A DNA stretch of 46,656 nt from an uncultured Dysgonomonas sp. (GCA_900556485.1 USOX01000021.1:1-46656), one strand, 5' to 3'; shown: positions 7,796 to 17,914, counted from the first letter of the stretch. A program made the numbers and translations. The notes: generated by a model from the letters alone, not told the origin.

Positions 7796-10396
7796 ATGGA
7801 AGGAGCTATTATATTTTTTCTAATTATTTTACTTATTGTTCTATTTGTTTTGCCTGCAATTTCACTGGGGAAAATGGGAACATTACAAAATCGGGTTGAT
7901 CGGCTGATTAATGACATTAACAATCAAGATAAAAAGATTTCAGAATTATTTAAAAATCACAGATCGAAAGAAGATACACAAGAAATACTCGATGCTATTA
8001 ATGAGCTGAAAGAGAGAATTTCCGGAATACAAACAATAGATGTTAGTATTCCTAGGGAAAATGATAAAGATAAGTCATCAGAAGAATCTGTTATAAAAGA
8101 AGATATAAAAGAGTCGGTGGCGGAAGTTATCGAATCGCCTATACTTGAAGAAATTGTAGAAGAAATACAAGAGCAATCGCCTGAAGAGTTAATCGCTCCA
8201 GACATCACAAAAAACACTGTAGCTGAGGGACTTTTAGAGACAGACGCGCTTCCAAAGGAAGAAGAAACCCCTCCTCCGTTCGCAGCATTTGTGCGTCCTG
8301 AAGAATCAAGACCTATAATTGTAGAAACAGAAACTCCTCCTCCATATCAGACACCTCCTGTTGAAGTCTATGATGAACCTGAACGCAATTTCTTAGAAAA
8401 AATAATGGGCGAAAACTGGCTTAGTAAAATCGGTATAATTACCTTGGTATTAGGCATTGCCTTTTTTGTTAAATATGCCATTGACCAGGAGTGGATCAAC
8501 GAAGTTGGCCGCGTGGGTATAGGAATACTTACTGGTGGTATCATTATTGGTATTGCTCACAAATTGAAATCAAAATATCATGTATTCTCATCCATCCTTG
8601 TAGGTGGTGGCATCTCTGTTCTATATATAACAATAACACTTGCATTCAGAGAATACGAATTATTTAGCCAAACCATAGCTTTTCTACTATTAATAGGAGT
8701 GACAATATTTTCCGTCATTCTTTCCTTATATTACGATCGTAAAGAATTAGCCATATTTTCTTTATTAGGTGGTTTTGCTTCACCTTTAATGATAAGTACC
8801 GGGACGGGTAATTATATAGTTTTGTTCTCTTATATCCTAATTTTAAACTCAGGAATGTTAGTTATATCTTTTATAAAGAAATGGCGCGTTATAGGAATTT
8901 TATGTTATGTACTCACATTATGTTTTTTCTGGAGTTGGGTATTCAAATCATTTGAAACTGAGTTTATTGGAGTTACTATATTTGCGAGTCTTTTCTTTAT
9001 CCAGTTTTATTTACTGGCACTATTTGACCACTTCAAATCAGGAAATAAGATTACTCCATATCAGGCTACACTTATTCTTTCTAATAACCTATTCTTTTTC
9101 TTAGCCTGCTTGTATGTATTTGATAATTATCCTTATGACGTAAGAGGAATAGTAACAATTTCTATTGCTGTAGTAAATGCACTCATTATGTTTACCTTGT
9201 TCCGTAAAAGTGAAGTTGACAGAAACTTGATATACCTAATCATAGCTGTAGTTATGACTTTTGTCAGCTTAGCCATACCAATTCAGTTACAAGGACATGT
9301 GATCACAATGTTTTGGGCAGCCGAAATGGTAATACTACTACTTCTATGGCAAAGATCACAGATCGCTATATTCAGAATTGGCTTTATTATTATCAGCGGA
9401 CTAACTATTATATCTTATATTATAGACATAAATCACAATTACACATACGATCCGGCCCTTACGATTGTACTAAACAGGATATTTATTACCGGTCTCGTTG
9501 TTATGGCTGCTTTCGGGTTAGTATCATTCTTATTGAAAAAAGAAGATCCTGATTCCATTATCGAAATTCGAGGAGTTGACACCTTCTCTATAGGATCTAT
9601 TATTAAAGCATTCAAAGTTTCGCTTATAGGCTTATCCTTTATTGTACCTTTCTTGGAACTAAACTATCAATTGGAACGATTTACAGACATAGATTATACA
9701 TCAAGTTTCAGGTATCTTGCTATGGCAACATATACATTCTTATATATAATGATATTGGCTGTTATTTATCGCAATAAATTTTCAAAATCCATTGTATTTA
9801 TACAGTTCTTTGCTGCTGTATTTTTCTATACGATTGTTTACTCTTATCTAGCAATAGAATTGCGTTTTGATATTTTCTATTTGAAAGAGTATAATACTAC
9901 TTATTTCCTTTTGCATCTGCTTTCATTACCTATGGTAGCTTTCATTGTTTATTTATTAATTAAAAATGTAAAATCGTTACATGAAGACTGGTTTGCTCCT
10001 ATTTGTTGGGGATTAGTGATCATGTCAGTCAGTATATTAAGTGTTGAAACTGATCATATAATCATTTTACTCTTCGGAGGTACAGATAATTATAGCAGTT
10101 TACTATATGATGTGCATACATTTGGATATCCCATTTTATGGGGCGTTTTGGCTATGATATTAATGGTTTGGGGATTGAATAGAAAAGAAGTCCTATTGCG
10201 TAAGATTTCTTTAATTTTCTTTGGTGTTATCATTGTTAAATTCTATGCATATGATGTTTGGCATATGTCACAAGCCGGCCGCATTGTTTCGTTTGTATTA
10301 CTGGGAGTTATCCTATTATTGGTATCTTTTCTCCAGCAAAAGATAAAGACATTGGTCAAAGATGACGAAACAGAAAAAAAAGAAGATAATCTTTAA
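7796..10396 (+). CDS. DUF2339 polytopic membrane protein
   Basis: An 866-residue inner-membrane protein. The N-terminus has one membrane helix (residues 5-25), then a coiled coil with heptads (about 28-75), then an acidic and proline-rich linker to about residue 195 (repeated Glu-rich and TPPP stretches). The rest is more than 20 hydrophobic helices beginning after NFLEKIMGENWLSKIGIITL near 200, the hallmark entry into the DUF2339 domain. The function of this family is unknown. The downstream DUF3999-type gene starts 14 nt after the stop, so the two are almost certainly co-transcribed and probably work together. Confidence 0.88.
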   Translation: MEGAIIFFLIILLIVLFVLPAISLGKMGTLQNRVDRLINDINNQDKKISELFKNHRSKEDTQEILDAINELKERISGIQTIDVSIPRENDKDKSSEESVIKEDIKESVAEVIESPILEEIVEEIQEQSPEELIAPDITKNTVAEGLLETDALPKEEETPPPFAAFVRPEESRPIIVETETPPPYQTPPVEVYDEPERNFLEKIMGENWLSKIGIITLVLGIAFFVKYAIDQEWINEVGRVGIGILTGGIIIGIAHKLKSKYHVFSSILVGGGISVLYITITLAFREYELFSQTIAFLLLIGVTIFSVILSLYYDRKELAIFSLLGGFASPLMISTGTGNYIVLFSYILILNSGMLVISFIKKWRVIGILCYVLTLCFFWSWVFKSFETEFIGVTIFASLFFIQFYLLALFDHFKSGNKITPYQATLILSNNLFFFLACLYVFDNYPYDVRGIVTISIAVVNALIMFTLFRKSEVDRNLIYLIIAVVMTFVSLAIPIQLQGHVITMFWAAEMVILLLLWQRSQIAIFRIGFIIISGLTIISYIIDINHNYTYDPALTIVLNRIFITGLVVMAAFGLVSFLLKKEDPDSIIEIRGVDTFSIGSIIKAFKVSLIGLSFIVPFLELNYQLERFTDIDYTSSFRYLAMATYTFLYIMILAVIYRNKFSKSIVFIQFFAAVFFYTIVYSYLAIELRFDIFYLKEYNTTYFLLHLLSLPMVAFIVYLLIKNVKSLHEDWFAPICWGLVIMSVSILSVETDHIIILLFGGTDNYSSLLYDVHTFGYPILWGVLAMILMVWGLNRKEVLLRKISLIFFGVIIVKFYAYDVWHMSQAGRIVSFVLLGVILLLVSFLQQKIKTLVKDDETEKKEDNL

Positions 10397-10409
10397 TTAT
10401 ATTGATCAG

Positions 10410-11621
10410 ATGAAAAAATATATCTCTTTATGTTTGTTTATCCTCTATACAGCACTTGGCTATGCCCAAATGGTGTGGAAGGCCGATTTACAAGTTGTGG
10501 ATAAGGATGGTTACTATAATATTGAAATCGACCAATATGCTATAGCTCATTCAACAAGTGCTGAACTGACAGATATAAGAATATTAGAGAAAGATAATAG
10601 AGAAGTTCCTTATTTTATACGACCTGTAAGCCCTGTTCAGGATATTACACGTTTTGAAAGTTATAATCTAAAAAACAATTCTATAAAAGACAGTCTCAAT
10701 ATTATTGTTGTAGATAATAGTAAAAAAGAGAATATAAAGCGCTTTTATATTGTAGTTAAAACAGCAGATGTAAGTAAATATGCCACTATAAGGGGCAGCG
10801 ACAATCTGAAAAATTGGTATATAGTAAAACAGAAAAAAGGTATCTCAAGCTTGAATTATAATCAGTCAGATAATGAAGAAGTTTTGGTTCTTGATTTTCC
10901 ACAAGGCAATTATAATTATTATGAAATAACCCTTGAAAGTAATCAGGGTAGCCCATTAGACATAATAAAAGTCGGGAAAATAGAAAATTCAAGTATCTAT
11001 GCACAATTTGCTGAAATTGATTTGGGTAGATTTATCACTGAAGAAAAGAAGGATAAAAAGACATATATTAGTTTTCCTGAGCAACAAGAAGTGTATCGTG
11101 TGAATAAGTTAGAATTTAAAGTCAATAGTAGTGCATATTATTTTCGTCATGCATCAGTAATGGACACTATTAATGGAAAACGGATCAAATTTGATCTGAC
11201 ATCAAAAAGTGATAATTCTTTTTTTATCAATAATTTTCCATTGGGCAGGCATACTGTTATTGTAATTGAAAACAATAACAATCCGCCTCTGATGATTGAT
11301 TCTATAAAGGCATATGGGCTAAATCGTTATCTATGTGCTTACCTCAAACAGGGAGTTGATTATCATATAAATATAGGCATTAAAGATACAGCTTTACCTA
11401 AATATGATATTGAACATTTCCAAGCTGATATTCCCATGGATTTACCAATCCTCAAAGTAAATAATCTACGAAGTATTCCTGATGATGAAGCCATTGTTCC
11501 AAAGAGGGAATTATCGTTGATAGAAGCTCCAGCTTTTTTGTGGAGTGTAATTATTATAATAGGACTTTTCCTTACATTTATTTGTATAAAGATGGTAAAG
11601 GAAATGAAGAAAAAAAAATAG
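10410..11621 (+). CDS. DUF3999-like exported membrane-anchored protein
   Basis: A 403-residue protein starting at the ATG at 10410. The upstream in-frame start at 10362 lies inside the DUF2339 gene and would bury the signal peptide (MKKYISLCLFILYTALGYAQ). The mature part is predicted beta-rich and extracytoplasmic, with DIRILEKDNREVPYFIRPVS near residue 50, as in DUF3999 proteins. One membrane helix near the C-terminus (FLWSVIIIIGLFLTFICIKM) is followed by a lysine-rich cytoplasmic tail, so it is anchored in the inner membrane facing the periplasm. Pairing with DUF2339 suggests a two-protein envelope complex; the task is unknown. Confidence 0.75.
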   Translation: MKKYISLCLFILYTALGYAQMVWKADLQVVDKDGYYNIEIDQYAIAHSTSAELTDIRILEKDNREVPYFIRPVSPVQDITRFESYNLKNNSIKDSLNIIVVDNSKKENIKRFYIVVKTADVSKYATIRGSDNLKNWYIVKQKKGISSLNYNQSDNEEVLVLDFPQGNYNYYEITLESNQGSPLDIIKVGKIENSSIYAQFAEIDLGRFITEEKKDKKTYISFPEQQEVYRVNKLEFKVNSSAYYFRHASVMDTINGKRIKFDLTSKSDNSFFINNFPLGRHTVIVIENNNNPPLMIDSIKAYGLNRYLCAYLKQGVDYHINIGIKDTALPKYDIEHFQADIPMDLPILKVNNLRSIPDDEAIVPKRELSLIEAPAFLWSVIIIIGLFLTFICIKMVKEMKKKK

Positions 11622-11652
11622 TAAAGTAACCACATTATCTATGGCTACTTTA
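11622..11652. terminator. Bidirectional terminator between convergent genes
   Basis: Arms at 11622-11632 and 11642-11652 pair over 11 positions with one mismatch around a 9-nt loop. The flanks are A-rich on the left and T-rich on the right (tattttaaat), so it can serve both the DUF3999-like gene on the plus strand and the metallophosphoesterase gene on the minus strand (stop at 11686). Confidence 0.55.
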
Positions 11653-11685
11653 TTTTAAATCATCTAACAGAGAAAGGAGATTGAT

Positions 11686-12633
11686 TTACTTTTTTCTGAT
11701 CACTTTATGCAGAATATTTCCTTCCTTATTTACCAAGTACAAATCCATTTCATCATTTGCTATCGAGCAAACAGAAAATCCTGTTTCTCCACTCGAAAAA
11801 ATTGTTCCTTCAATCGGATTCTTAACTTTACGGCTTAACGCCCCAGAAGAGTTAACTACATAATCAATCTTAGAATCCTTAGTCCTAATATGTTGAAAAG
11901 TATGTATATGGCCACAAATATACAGATCGACATTGTATTTTTTCAGAATAGGATTCAATCTTTTTTGTAAATCGGTACGCTCGCTATCATCCTTGGATGT
12001 TTCGGCATATATAGGATGATGCCCTACTACTATTTTCCACTTTTCTTTTGCATTCTTGAGTGTCGTATCTATCCATTCCAATTGTTTTTGCATATCTTGT
12101 TTTACAGCATCAGGATAAGTAGCTGTTTCATTTCTATATTTATCAATTAATGGAGGTGTGTCGATAAATATAATCAGAACTGATTCTCCTTCCTCCGTTT
12201 TAAATGATTTGGAATAATAGCGATCAGGCATACACCAACGACGGCTAATATTGCTATAATCAATAACAGCTTGTGTATTTCCTCTATACTCATGATTACC
12301 AAGTACTGGATACCATTCTACTAATAACTCCGGATGAGAGTATACCAGTTCGAAGTTTGTCATCCATAAAGGATCGGAAATACTCTGGATTCCTTCATAG
12401 TGATGTGTATCTCCGGAAGTTATAACAAATTCAATTCCTATATTCTCCGCAACTTCACCCATTTTCTCCGCAATAGGTTTTTGGTCATAATGTCCGTTAC
12501 GACCTAAATCTGTTGCGATAATAAAGTTGAAGCGGTCTTCAAGCTCTTTTTGGTCTATAATTTTATCTTGAGCACAAGCTACAGACACAGATAAAACATT
12601 TAATATCAGTATTATATATTTTCTAATTTTCAT
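11686..12633 (-). CDS. Secreted purple-acid-phosphatase-like metallophosphoesterase
   Basis: A 315-residue exported phosphoesterase with a dinuclear metal centre. A signal peptide (MKIRKYIILILNVLSVSVAC) ends near residue 20-22; Cys20 could also act as a lipid anchor. The five metal-site motifs appear in order: DLG (near 42), GDTHHYEG (near 74), GNHEYRG (near 113), VVGHHPIY (near 203) and GHIHTFQH (near 242). This order matches the tartrate-resistant/purple acid phosphatase branch, although the usual GDxxY tyrosine position is His here. It starts 20 nt after the TonB-dependent receptor gene and is co-transcribed with it. The substrate is probably a phosphate ester in the periplasm or at the surface. 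Confidence 0.87.
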   Translation of the reverse strand: MKIRKYIILILNVLSVSVACAQDKIIDQKELEDRFNFIIATDLGRNGHYDQKPIAEKMGEVAENIGIEFVITSGDTHHYEGIQSISDPLWMTNFELVYSHPELLVEWYPVLGNHEYRGNTQAVIDYSNISRRWCMPDRYYSKSFKTEEGESVLIIFIDTPPLIDKYRNETATYPDAVKQDMQKQLEWIDTTLKNAKEKWKIVVGHHPIYAETSKDDSERTDLQKRLNPILKKYNVDLYICGHIHTFQHIRTKDSKIDYVVNSSGALSRKVKNPIEGTIFSSGETGFSVCSIANDEMDLYLVNKEGNILHKVIRKK

Positions 12634-12653
12634 GATTTATTTGTCTTTGATTG

Positions 12654-15467
12654 TTAGAAATCATACTTAATACCGAGATTGAATGTCGGCTTATAATATT
12701 CCAATTGCATCATACGATCTTTTGTACCCTGATAATAACGTAATGGCTGGTTGGTAAGGTTATTAGCTTCCGCAAATACACGCAGGCTAGGTATTATCTT
12801 GTAGGAAGCATTTACATCGAGGAATAATTGTTTATCGTAATAACTATCGGAAAACTCAGTAGCACCAAGTACATCTATATAGCTGGCAGTCGTGTTTAAG
12901 GAAGCACGAGCAGCAAATTTCTTGTTTTCCCACGATAGAGATGCATTGAACATATGTGGAGCTGTTCCTGGCAGGTCTACATCTTTCCGTTCATTACCGT
13001 CTTCATCAGCAATGCCTTTAGCATTAGAATAGGTATATGTATAATTCAGATATACAGCAAAGTTTTTAAGAAACTGGGTTGGAAGAAAATCAAGATTACG
13101 TTGGAATGCTATTTCAAATCCCAAGACATCTACACCTTTCCCATTACGCGATTGTGCAAAAGTCCATTTTTCTCCTGTAGGTATGGGATTCGATAATTCT
13201 GGAAAATCCTCAGTATATTTTTCAGTTGTATATTGAATATCTTTGTATTTATAAATAAAGTTATTTAACTTTTTATAGAATACGCCTGCCGATAAAAGTC
13301 CTACCGAACTAAGGTAATATTCCCCCATCAGATCGAAATTGTGAGAGTAAGTCACTTTCAAATCGGAGTTTCCAACTGATATTTCACCTTTTTCTGAATT
13401 TACATTAGTATATGGAACAAGGTCATAATAATTGGGACGGGCAAGTGCTGTTGTGTAGGCTGCGCGAAGTATCAGGTTATCCATTATGCTATATTTGTAA
13501 GTTATATTAGGAAGTATATTCACATACGAATTCTTGTCCTTTATTTCTTCTTGCGATTCGTCATCCATAACATAATTTCCCGTATAGTTTATAAATGTAC
13601 CTTCTGCCCTTACTCCTAAGATAATTACCATATCATTGGACAGATTTTGATCCCAACGTAAATATCCGGCGACAATCTTTTCTTTTGCTTTGTAGTTAGA
13701 TGCCAGATATTCTTCAGGAGCAAGTTCTTCTTTAAACAATGACGGATTTTTAAGGTCTAAACTACCCAAGTATTTTTTTGTAACAAATGTACCCGGTACA
13801 TATTGGTTTCCCGGCTGGAAGTTCTTACCATCGTAGTAATTTTGAGGAACATCGTCCAGTGTTTCTATGCCACTAACAGGTTCGTATTTATAAAAAAGAT
13901 TATCTCTCTTTTTATTCTTAAAACGGGCTCTTAGACCGAAACGTAAACGTCCTTTCTGATCTTCAATTACTGATAATGGAGTTCTGGCATTTATTTTTAT
14001 AGAATATTCGTCTTCTTTTGTATAGTTATGATTTTCCGTCAAATCTTTGAGCTTCATATCCGACAAATCTTCTTCTGGTACTGTTATAAACGGGTGGCGC
14101 TCATCCGACAGGTCTTGTGTCATCATTACTCCTTTTTGCCTGAAACTGATATATCTTTCATTAGGACGGTCTTCACTGGCTCTTGAATAACTCAAATTCC
14201 AATCAAGGTCAAGTTTTTCAGAGAGAAGATGTTGCCCTCTTAACAGGTAATTCTGCACACGCTGGTCTTCGAGGCGTGTATTTTTGTTACGATTGTTGTC
14301 GATACCACCTTTAGTCTCCCTCTGTATTTCTCCTTTATACCCTGTCAGGTTATTTCCGTTATAAACAGGTTTCATATCTTTATATCTTACCCGGTAACGG
14401 TTTTCCCTGTCATCGCGCCAGTTATATATAATATCGGCAGCTATAGAGTTATTGGCATCGAAACGATAATCTATTGAAGAAGATACGCTTCGTCTTATCC
14501 GTTGTACATCATATCTGCGTATATCAAAGGTTTGTATATAGGCTTCATTATTATTATCTTTATCTTGATCCCATTCGGCTTCTATGTTATCCGAACCATA
14601 TTCCTTATTTTGCAATGATCCGCTAACTACAACTCCTAACTTGCTATCCAGAAACCTATTTCCATAAACAAAAGCTCCTGAGTACATATATTTTTCCCTT
14701 ATCGGATTATATCCACCCGATAGTGTAGCCGATATTCTTTGTTTATTAGGTGTGGCACGGGTTATCAGGTCAACAGAACCGCCAATGGCATCGGCATCCA
14801 TATCGGAAGTAAGGGTTTTATTCACCTCTATTGAAGAAATCATATCGGCAGGAATCAAGTCCATTTGTATATTGCGGTTGTCACCTTCGGCAGACGGTAT
14901 CCTGTTTCCGTTTAGCGTAACAGAGTTAAGATGTGATGCGATTCCCCTTATTATAATATTTCGGGCTTCTCCCTGATCGTTCTGCATTGTAATACCTGTA
15001 ACACGTTTCAGGGCATCTCCTATATTAGAATCAGGAAAACGTCCAACTTGGTCGGAAGATATTATATTCGTTATGTTCGAATTTGTTTTTTGCTGATTCA
15101 ATGCCTTTGCCTGTCCTTTCAACATTTCTCCCATTACAACAACTTCGCCGGCTGTAATGCCTTTCTCTTCTAAAATAACATCTATTACCGTGTTCTCCTT
15201 AGAATTTACTGCTACAGTTTTAGTAAACGAAGTAAATCCAATATAAGAAACTTCAAGAGTATAAGTTCCTTCCGGAACATTCAAAAATTCAAAATAGCCA
15301 TTATGGTCAGATACTGTATACCTATTGAATTTATCCAACTTTAAAGTTGCTCCAGGTAAGGATATTGCTTTTTTATCCTTCACAATTCCTGATACTAAAC
15401 CGCCGCTTTGAGCATAAGAAAATATTACCATAAAGTAAAATAGTAATAATGAGTACAGTTTTTTCAT
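12654..15467 (-). CDS. TonB-dependent receptor, Caulobacter/Xanthomonas-like type
   Basis: A 937-residue outer-membrane active transporter. The ATG at 15467 gives a proper signal peptide (MKKLYSLLLFYFMVIFSYAQ). It is followed by a CarboxypepD_reg-like domain (about 22-105) and a plug with FPDSNIGDALKRVTGITMQN and RNIIIRGIASHLNSVTLNG. The remainder is a 22-strand barrel ending in the aromatic KPTFNLGIKYDF. The plug resembles the TonB_Xanth_Caul receptor type, is not SusC-like and has no SusD partner. Downstream is a phosphatase-like gene, so uptake of a phosphorylated compound or its product is plausible. It is separated from PUL1 by a terminator and not obviously part of that operon. Confidence 0.9.
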   Translation of the reverse strand: MKKLYSLLLFYFMVIFSYAQSGGLVSGIVKDKKAISLPGATLKLDKFNRYTVSDHNGYFEFLNVPEGTYTLEVSYIGFTSFTKTVAVNSKENTVIDVILEEKGITAGEVVVMGEMLKGQAKALNQQKTNSNITNIISSDQVGRFPDSNIGDALKRVTGITMQNDQGEARNIIIRGIASHLNSVTLNGNRIPSAEGDNRNIQMDLIPADMISSIEVNKTLTSDMDADAIGGSVDLITRATPNKQRISATLSGGYNPIREKYMYSGAFVYGNRFLDSKLGVVVSGSLQNKEYGSDNIEAEWDQDKDNNNEAYIQTFDIRRYDVQRIRRSVSSSIDYRFDANNSIAADIIYNWRDDRENRYRVRYKDMKPVYNGNNLTGYKGEIQRETKGGIDNNRNKNTRLEDQRVQNYLLRGQHLLSEKLDLDWNLSYSRASEDRPNERYISFRQKGVMMTQDLSDERHPFITVPEEDLSDMKLKDLTENHNYTKEDEYSIKINARTPLSVIEDQKGRLRFGLRARFKNKKRDNLFYKYEPVSGIETLDDVPQNYYDGKNFQPGNQYVPGTFVTKKYLGSLDLKNPSLFKEELAPEEYLASNYKAKEKIVAGYLRWDQNLSNDMVIILGVRAEGTFINYTGNYVMDDESQEEIKDKNSYVNILPNITYKYSIMDNLILRAAYTTALARPNYYDLVPYTNVNSEKGEISVGNSDLKVTYSHNFDLMGEYYLSSVGLLSAGVFYKKLNNFIYKYKDIQYTTEKYTEDFPELSNPIPTGEKWTFAQSRNGKGVDVLGFEIAFQRNLDFLPTQFLKNFAVYLNYTYTYSNAKGIADEDGNERKDVDLPGTAPHMFNASLSWENKKFAARASLNTTASYIDVLGATEFSDSYYDKQLFLDVNASYKIIPSLRVFAEANNLTNQPLRYYQGTKDRMMQLEYYKPTFNLGIKYDF

Positions 15468-15587
15468 ATAATTATATTGCGTTAATAATTTTTGCAAAGA
15501 ACTATATTTGTTATTTCATAACTGTTGCATTAATATTAAGTATCGTTGTCAAAACAGTTAAACTTTAAGTATGTTATACATAAATAA

Positions 15588-15618
15588 AAAAACTGCAAGT
15601 AGCTAACCTGCAGTTTTT
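15588..15618 (-). terminator. Rho-independent terminator of the PUL1 operon
   Basis: A perfect 10-bp stem (15588-15597 with 15609-15618) around an 11-nt loop, 26 nt past the GH3 stop codon. On the minus strand it runs into a long T tract (TTTTTTTATTTA). It separates PUL1 from the TonB receptor-phosphoesterase unit. Confidence 0.8.
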
Positions 15619-15643
15619 CGTATATAATAATTTTATAGTAAGT

Positions 15644-17914
15644 TTATTTAACTACAATATTCTTTTTAAATATGATATTATCGGACGAATTACCTATCTG
15701 AATTTCAAACTCTCCCGGTTCTACGACTTTATCCATCCTTACATTGTAAAGAGCCAGTTCTGAAACAGGAACCTCTAATTCGATTTTCACTTTTCCTCCG
15801 GCTTTTATAAATTCCTTTTTGAAGGCTTTCAATTGTTGTACAGGAGTAGCCACCGAACTTATTTTATCTTTTACGTACAACTGTATTACTTCTTTGCCAT
15901 CTCTTTTCCCTGTATTCTCCACTTCTACAGATACTTTAATTGTTCCCAACTGAGAAAAAACACTATCATTCAGCACACAATTTGAAAAACGGAAATCAGT
16001 ATAACTCAAGCCATAACCAAAATTCCACAAAGCATACGGTTTCTCAAATATATAATGCCCTCTCGGCTCTTCATAAGATCCCCCACTATCGAACTGCTGC
16101 TCACGATCGGTAGGAAGATAATTATAGAAACAAGGAGTATTACCTGTACTACGAGGAAAGGAAACATTCAGTTTTCCTGAAGGGTTTACATTACCGACTA
16201 ATATGTCCGCTATTGAATTACCTTGTTGTTCACCGCAATACCATTGAGTAAGAACAGCATCTGCATTTTCTTTTGCCCATGTCATCACCATCGGCTTACC
16301 TGCTATGAGAACAACAATCATCGGTTTTCCAGTAGCTTTTATGGCTTTTAGTAGATCTTGCTGTCTACCCGGCAAATCAAGAGACGAAAGGTCAAAGCCT
16401 TCTCCTGCAGTAGATTTATTAGGACCTCTCCCAAGATAAGTACTTCTGGTACCTACGGCAACGATTGCTATATCGCTTTGCTTCACCAAATCTACAGCCT
16501 TCTTTATATCATTCGTATTCTGGCTCCACCAATCACAACCATCAGTCTGAGTAATAGTAACTTTCTCTCCTATTACATTTTTTAGTCCCTGATACAAAGT
16601 TACACCTTCTTTTGTGTCACTGCCTGTCCACGAATAATCACCATAAACAGTCTGGTTGCTGTTTGGTCCTACAACAGCTATTTTTTTATACTTATTAAGG
16701 TTAAGAGGAAGTATATTCTTCTCATTTTTCAACAAGATGGTGCTTTCATCTGCTATTTCCTTTGCCAAAGCTACTTTCTCTGCACTCCGTACTACAGATT
16801 TTACTTTTTCAGGATTACCAAAAGGATCATCAAAAAGCCCAAGTTTGAATTTAACTGTAAGAATACGGCGTACTGCCTGATCTATATATTTTATATCCAT
16901 CTTCTCATTCTTAACCAGATCAGGGAGGCGTTCATATGTCCAGTCAACATTCAGGTCAACTCCTGCCTCAACAGACATTTGTGCAGCTTCTTCTGGAGTT
17001 TCTACTGCATAATGGAACGATTTGAGGCGTTCCACTGAACCCCAGTCGGAATAGACATATCCGTCAAACCCTAGTTTGCCACGAAGTATATCAGTCATAT
17101 AGTAAGACGAACCTGCTGTAGCCACCCCATCATAAGCACTATAAGCACTCATCACCGACAATGGTTTTGTTTTCTGTATTACCCTTTGGAACGGATATAG
17201 ATATAAACTCCACAACTCTCTTTCACCACCGCTTACATGTGCACAATTAAGTCCACCAAGAGGTGTACCATGAGCCACAAAGTGTTTAGGCATGCAGGCA
17301 ATGCCTTTATTTTGATATCCTTTTACAAACCCTATTCCCATTTCAGCAATCAGATACGGGTCTTCTCCAAATGTTTCTTCTACACGTCCCCAACGTAGTT
17401 CGCGAGCAATATCCAATACAGGAGATAATACTTGACGAATTCCTATAACACGCGCTTCATCTCCAGCAGCTTCAGCCATCTGTTGTATCAATTCCGGATT
17501 GAAGGTGCTACCTTGAGCTATGGCATGAGGAAACAATGTACAGTCATTTTGTAAAACGCCTTGAATGCCCTCCGCTGCTGTTAAAACAGGTATGCCCAAA
17601 CGAGTATTAGCTAACAAATACTTTTGAGTTTTATAAAATATATCGGCACATTCCTGTGCTGTTTTTCCCATTTCGTGAGTTGTACCAAAACTTCTGCCAT
17701 CGAATGCTTTTTCTACTTCATCAATATTACTATTGGGTTTATTTTGCATTTGCCAGACTTTCTCTTCCAATGTCATCCTGCTAAGAAGATCTTCCACGCG
17801 TTGTTCAATCGGAGCATTTTTATGCTTATATAAAGGTTTTCCATCATCAGCAAAAGTCATATTTACAAAGAATACCAATGCCGTTATTCCTAAACTAATT
17901 TTTTTTACACACAT
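15644..17914 (-). CDS. Glycoside hydrolase family 3 (beta-glucosidase/xylosidase type)
   Basis: A 756-residue exported exo-beta-glycosidase; the signal peptide is residues 1-22 (ending near NMTFADD). It has the three-domain layout of BglX-like GH3 enzymes. The (beta/alpha)8 domain holds KHFVAHG near 213 and the nucleophile region GFDGYVYSDWGSV with Asp290. A second alpha/beta domain (about 390-610) follows, then a C-terminal fibronectin type III-like domain (about 670-750, VEVENTGKRDGKEVIQLYVK). It probably releases terminal glucose or xylose in the periplasm. It is the last gene of PUL1, 27 nt after the GH43 gene, and is followed by the terminator. Glucosidase versus xylosidase cannot be decided from sequence alone. 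Confidence 0.92.
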   Translation of the reverse strand: MCVKKISLGITALVFFVNMTFADDGKPLYKHKNAPIEQRVEDLLSRMTLEEKVWQMQNKPNSNIDEVEKAFDGRSFGTTHEMGKTAQECADIFYKTQKYLLANTRLGIPVLTAAEGIQGVLQNDCTLFPHAIAQGSTFNPELIQQMAEAAGDEARVIGIRQVLSPVLDIARELRWGRVEETFGEDPYLIAEMGIGFVKGYQNKGIACMPKHFVAHGTPLGGLNCAHVSGGERELWSLYLYPFQRVIQKTKPLSVMSAYSAYDGVATAGSSYYMTDILRGKLGFDGYVYSDWGSVERLKSFHYAVETPEEAAQMSVEAGVDLNVDWTYERLPDLVKNEKMDIKYIDQAVRRILTVKFKLGLFDDPFGNPEKVKSVVRSAEKVALAKEIADESTILLKNEKNILPLNLNKYKKIAVVGPNSNQTVYGDYSWTGSDTKEGVTLYQGLKNVIGEKVTITQTDGCDWWSQNTNDIKKAVDLVKQSDIAIVAVGTRSTYLGRGPNKSTAGEGFDLSSLDLPGRQQDLLKAIKATGKPMIVVLIAGKPMVMTWAKENADAVLTQWYCGEQQGNSIADILVGNVNPSGKLNVSFPRSTGNTPCFYNYLPTDREQQFDSGGSYEEPRGHYIFEKPYALWNFGYGLSYTDFRFSNCVLNDSVFSQLGTIKVSVEVENTGKRDGKEVIQLYVKDKISSVATPVQQLKAFKKEFIKAGGKVKIELEVPVSELALYNVRMDKVVEPGEFEIQIGNSSDNIIFKKNIVVK

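Noticed and set aside
15503..15510. TATATTTG on the plus strand, a perfect -7 promoter match
   Set aside because: It would transcribe only antisense into the GH3 gene terminator region, with no plus-strand gene downstream; AT-rich DNA gives such matches by chance.
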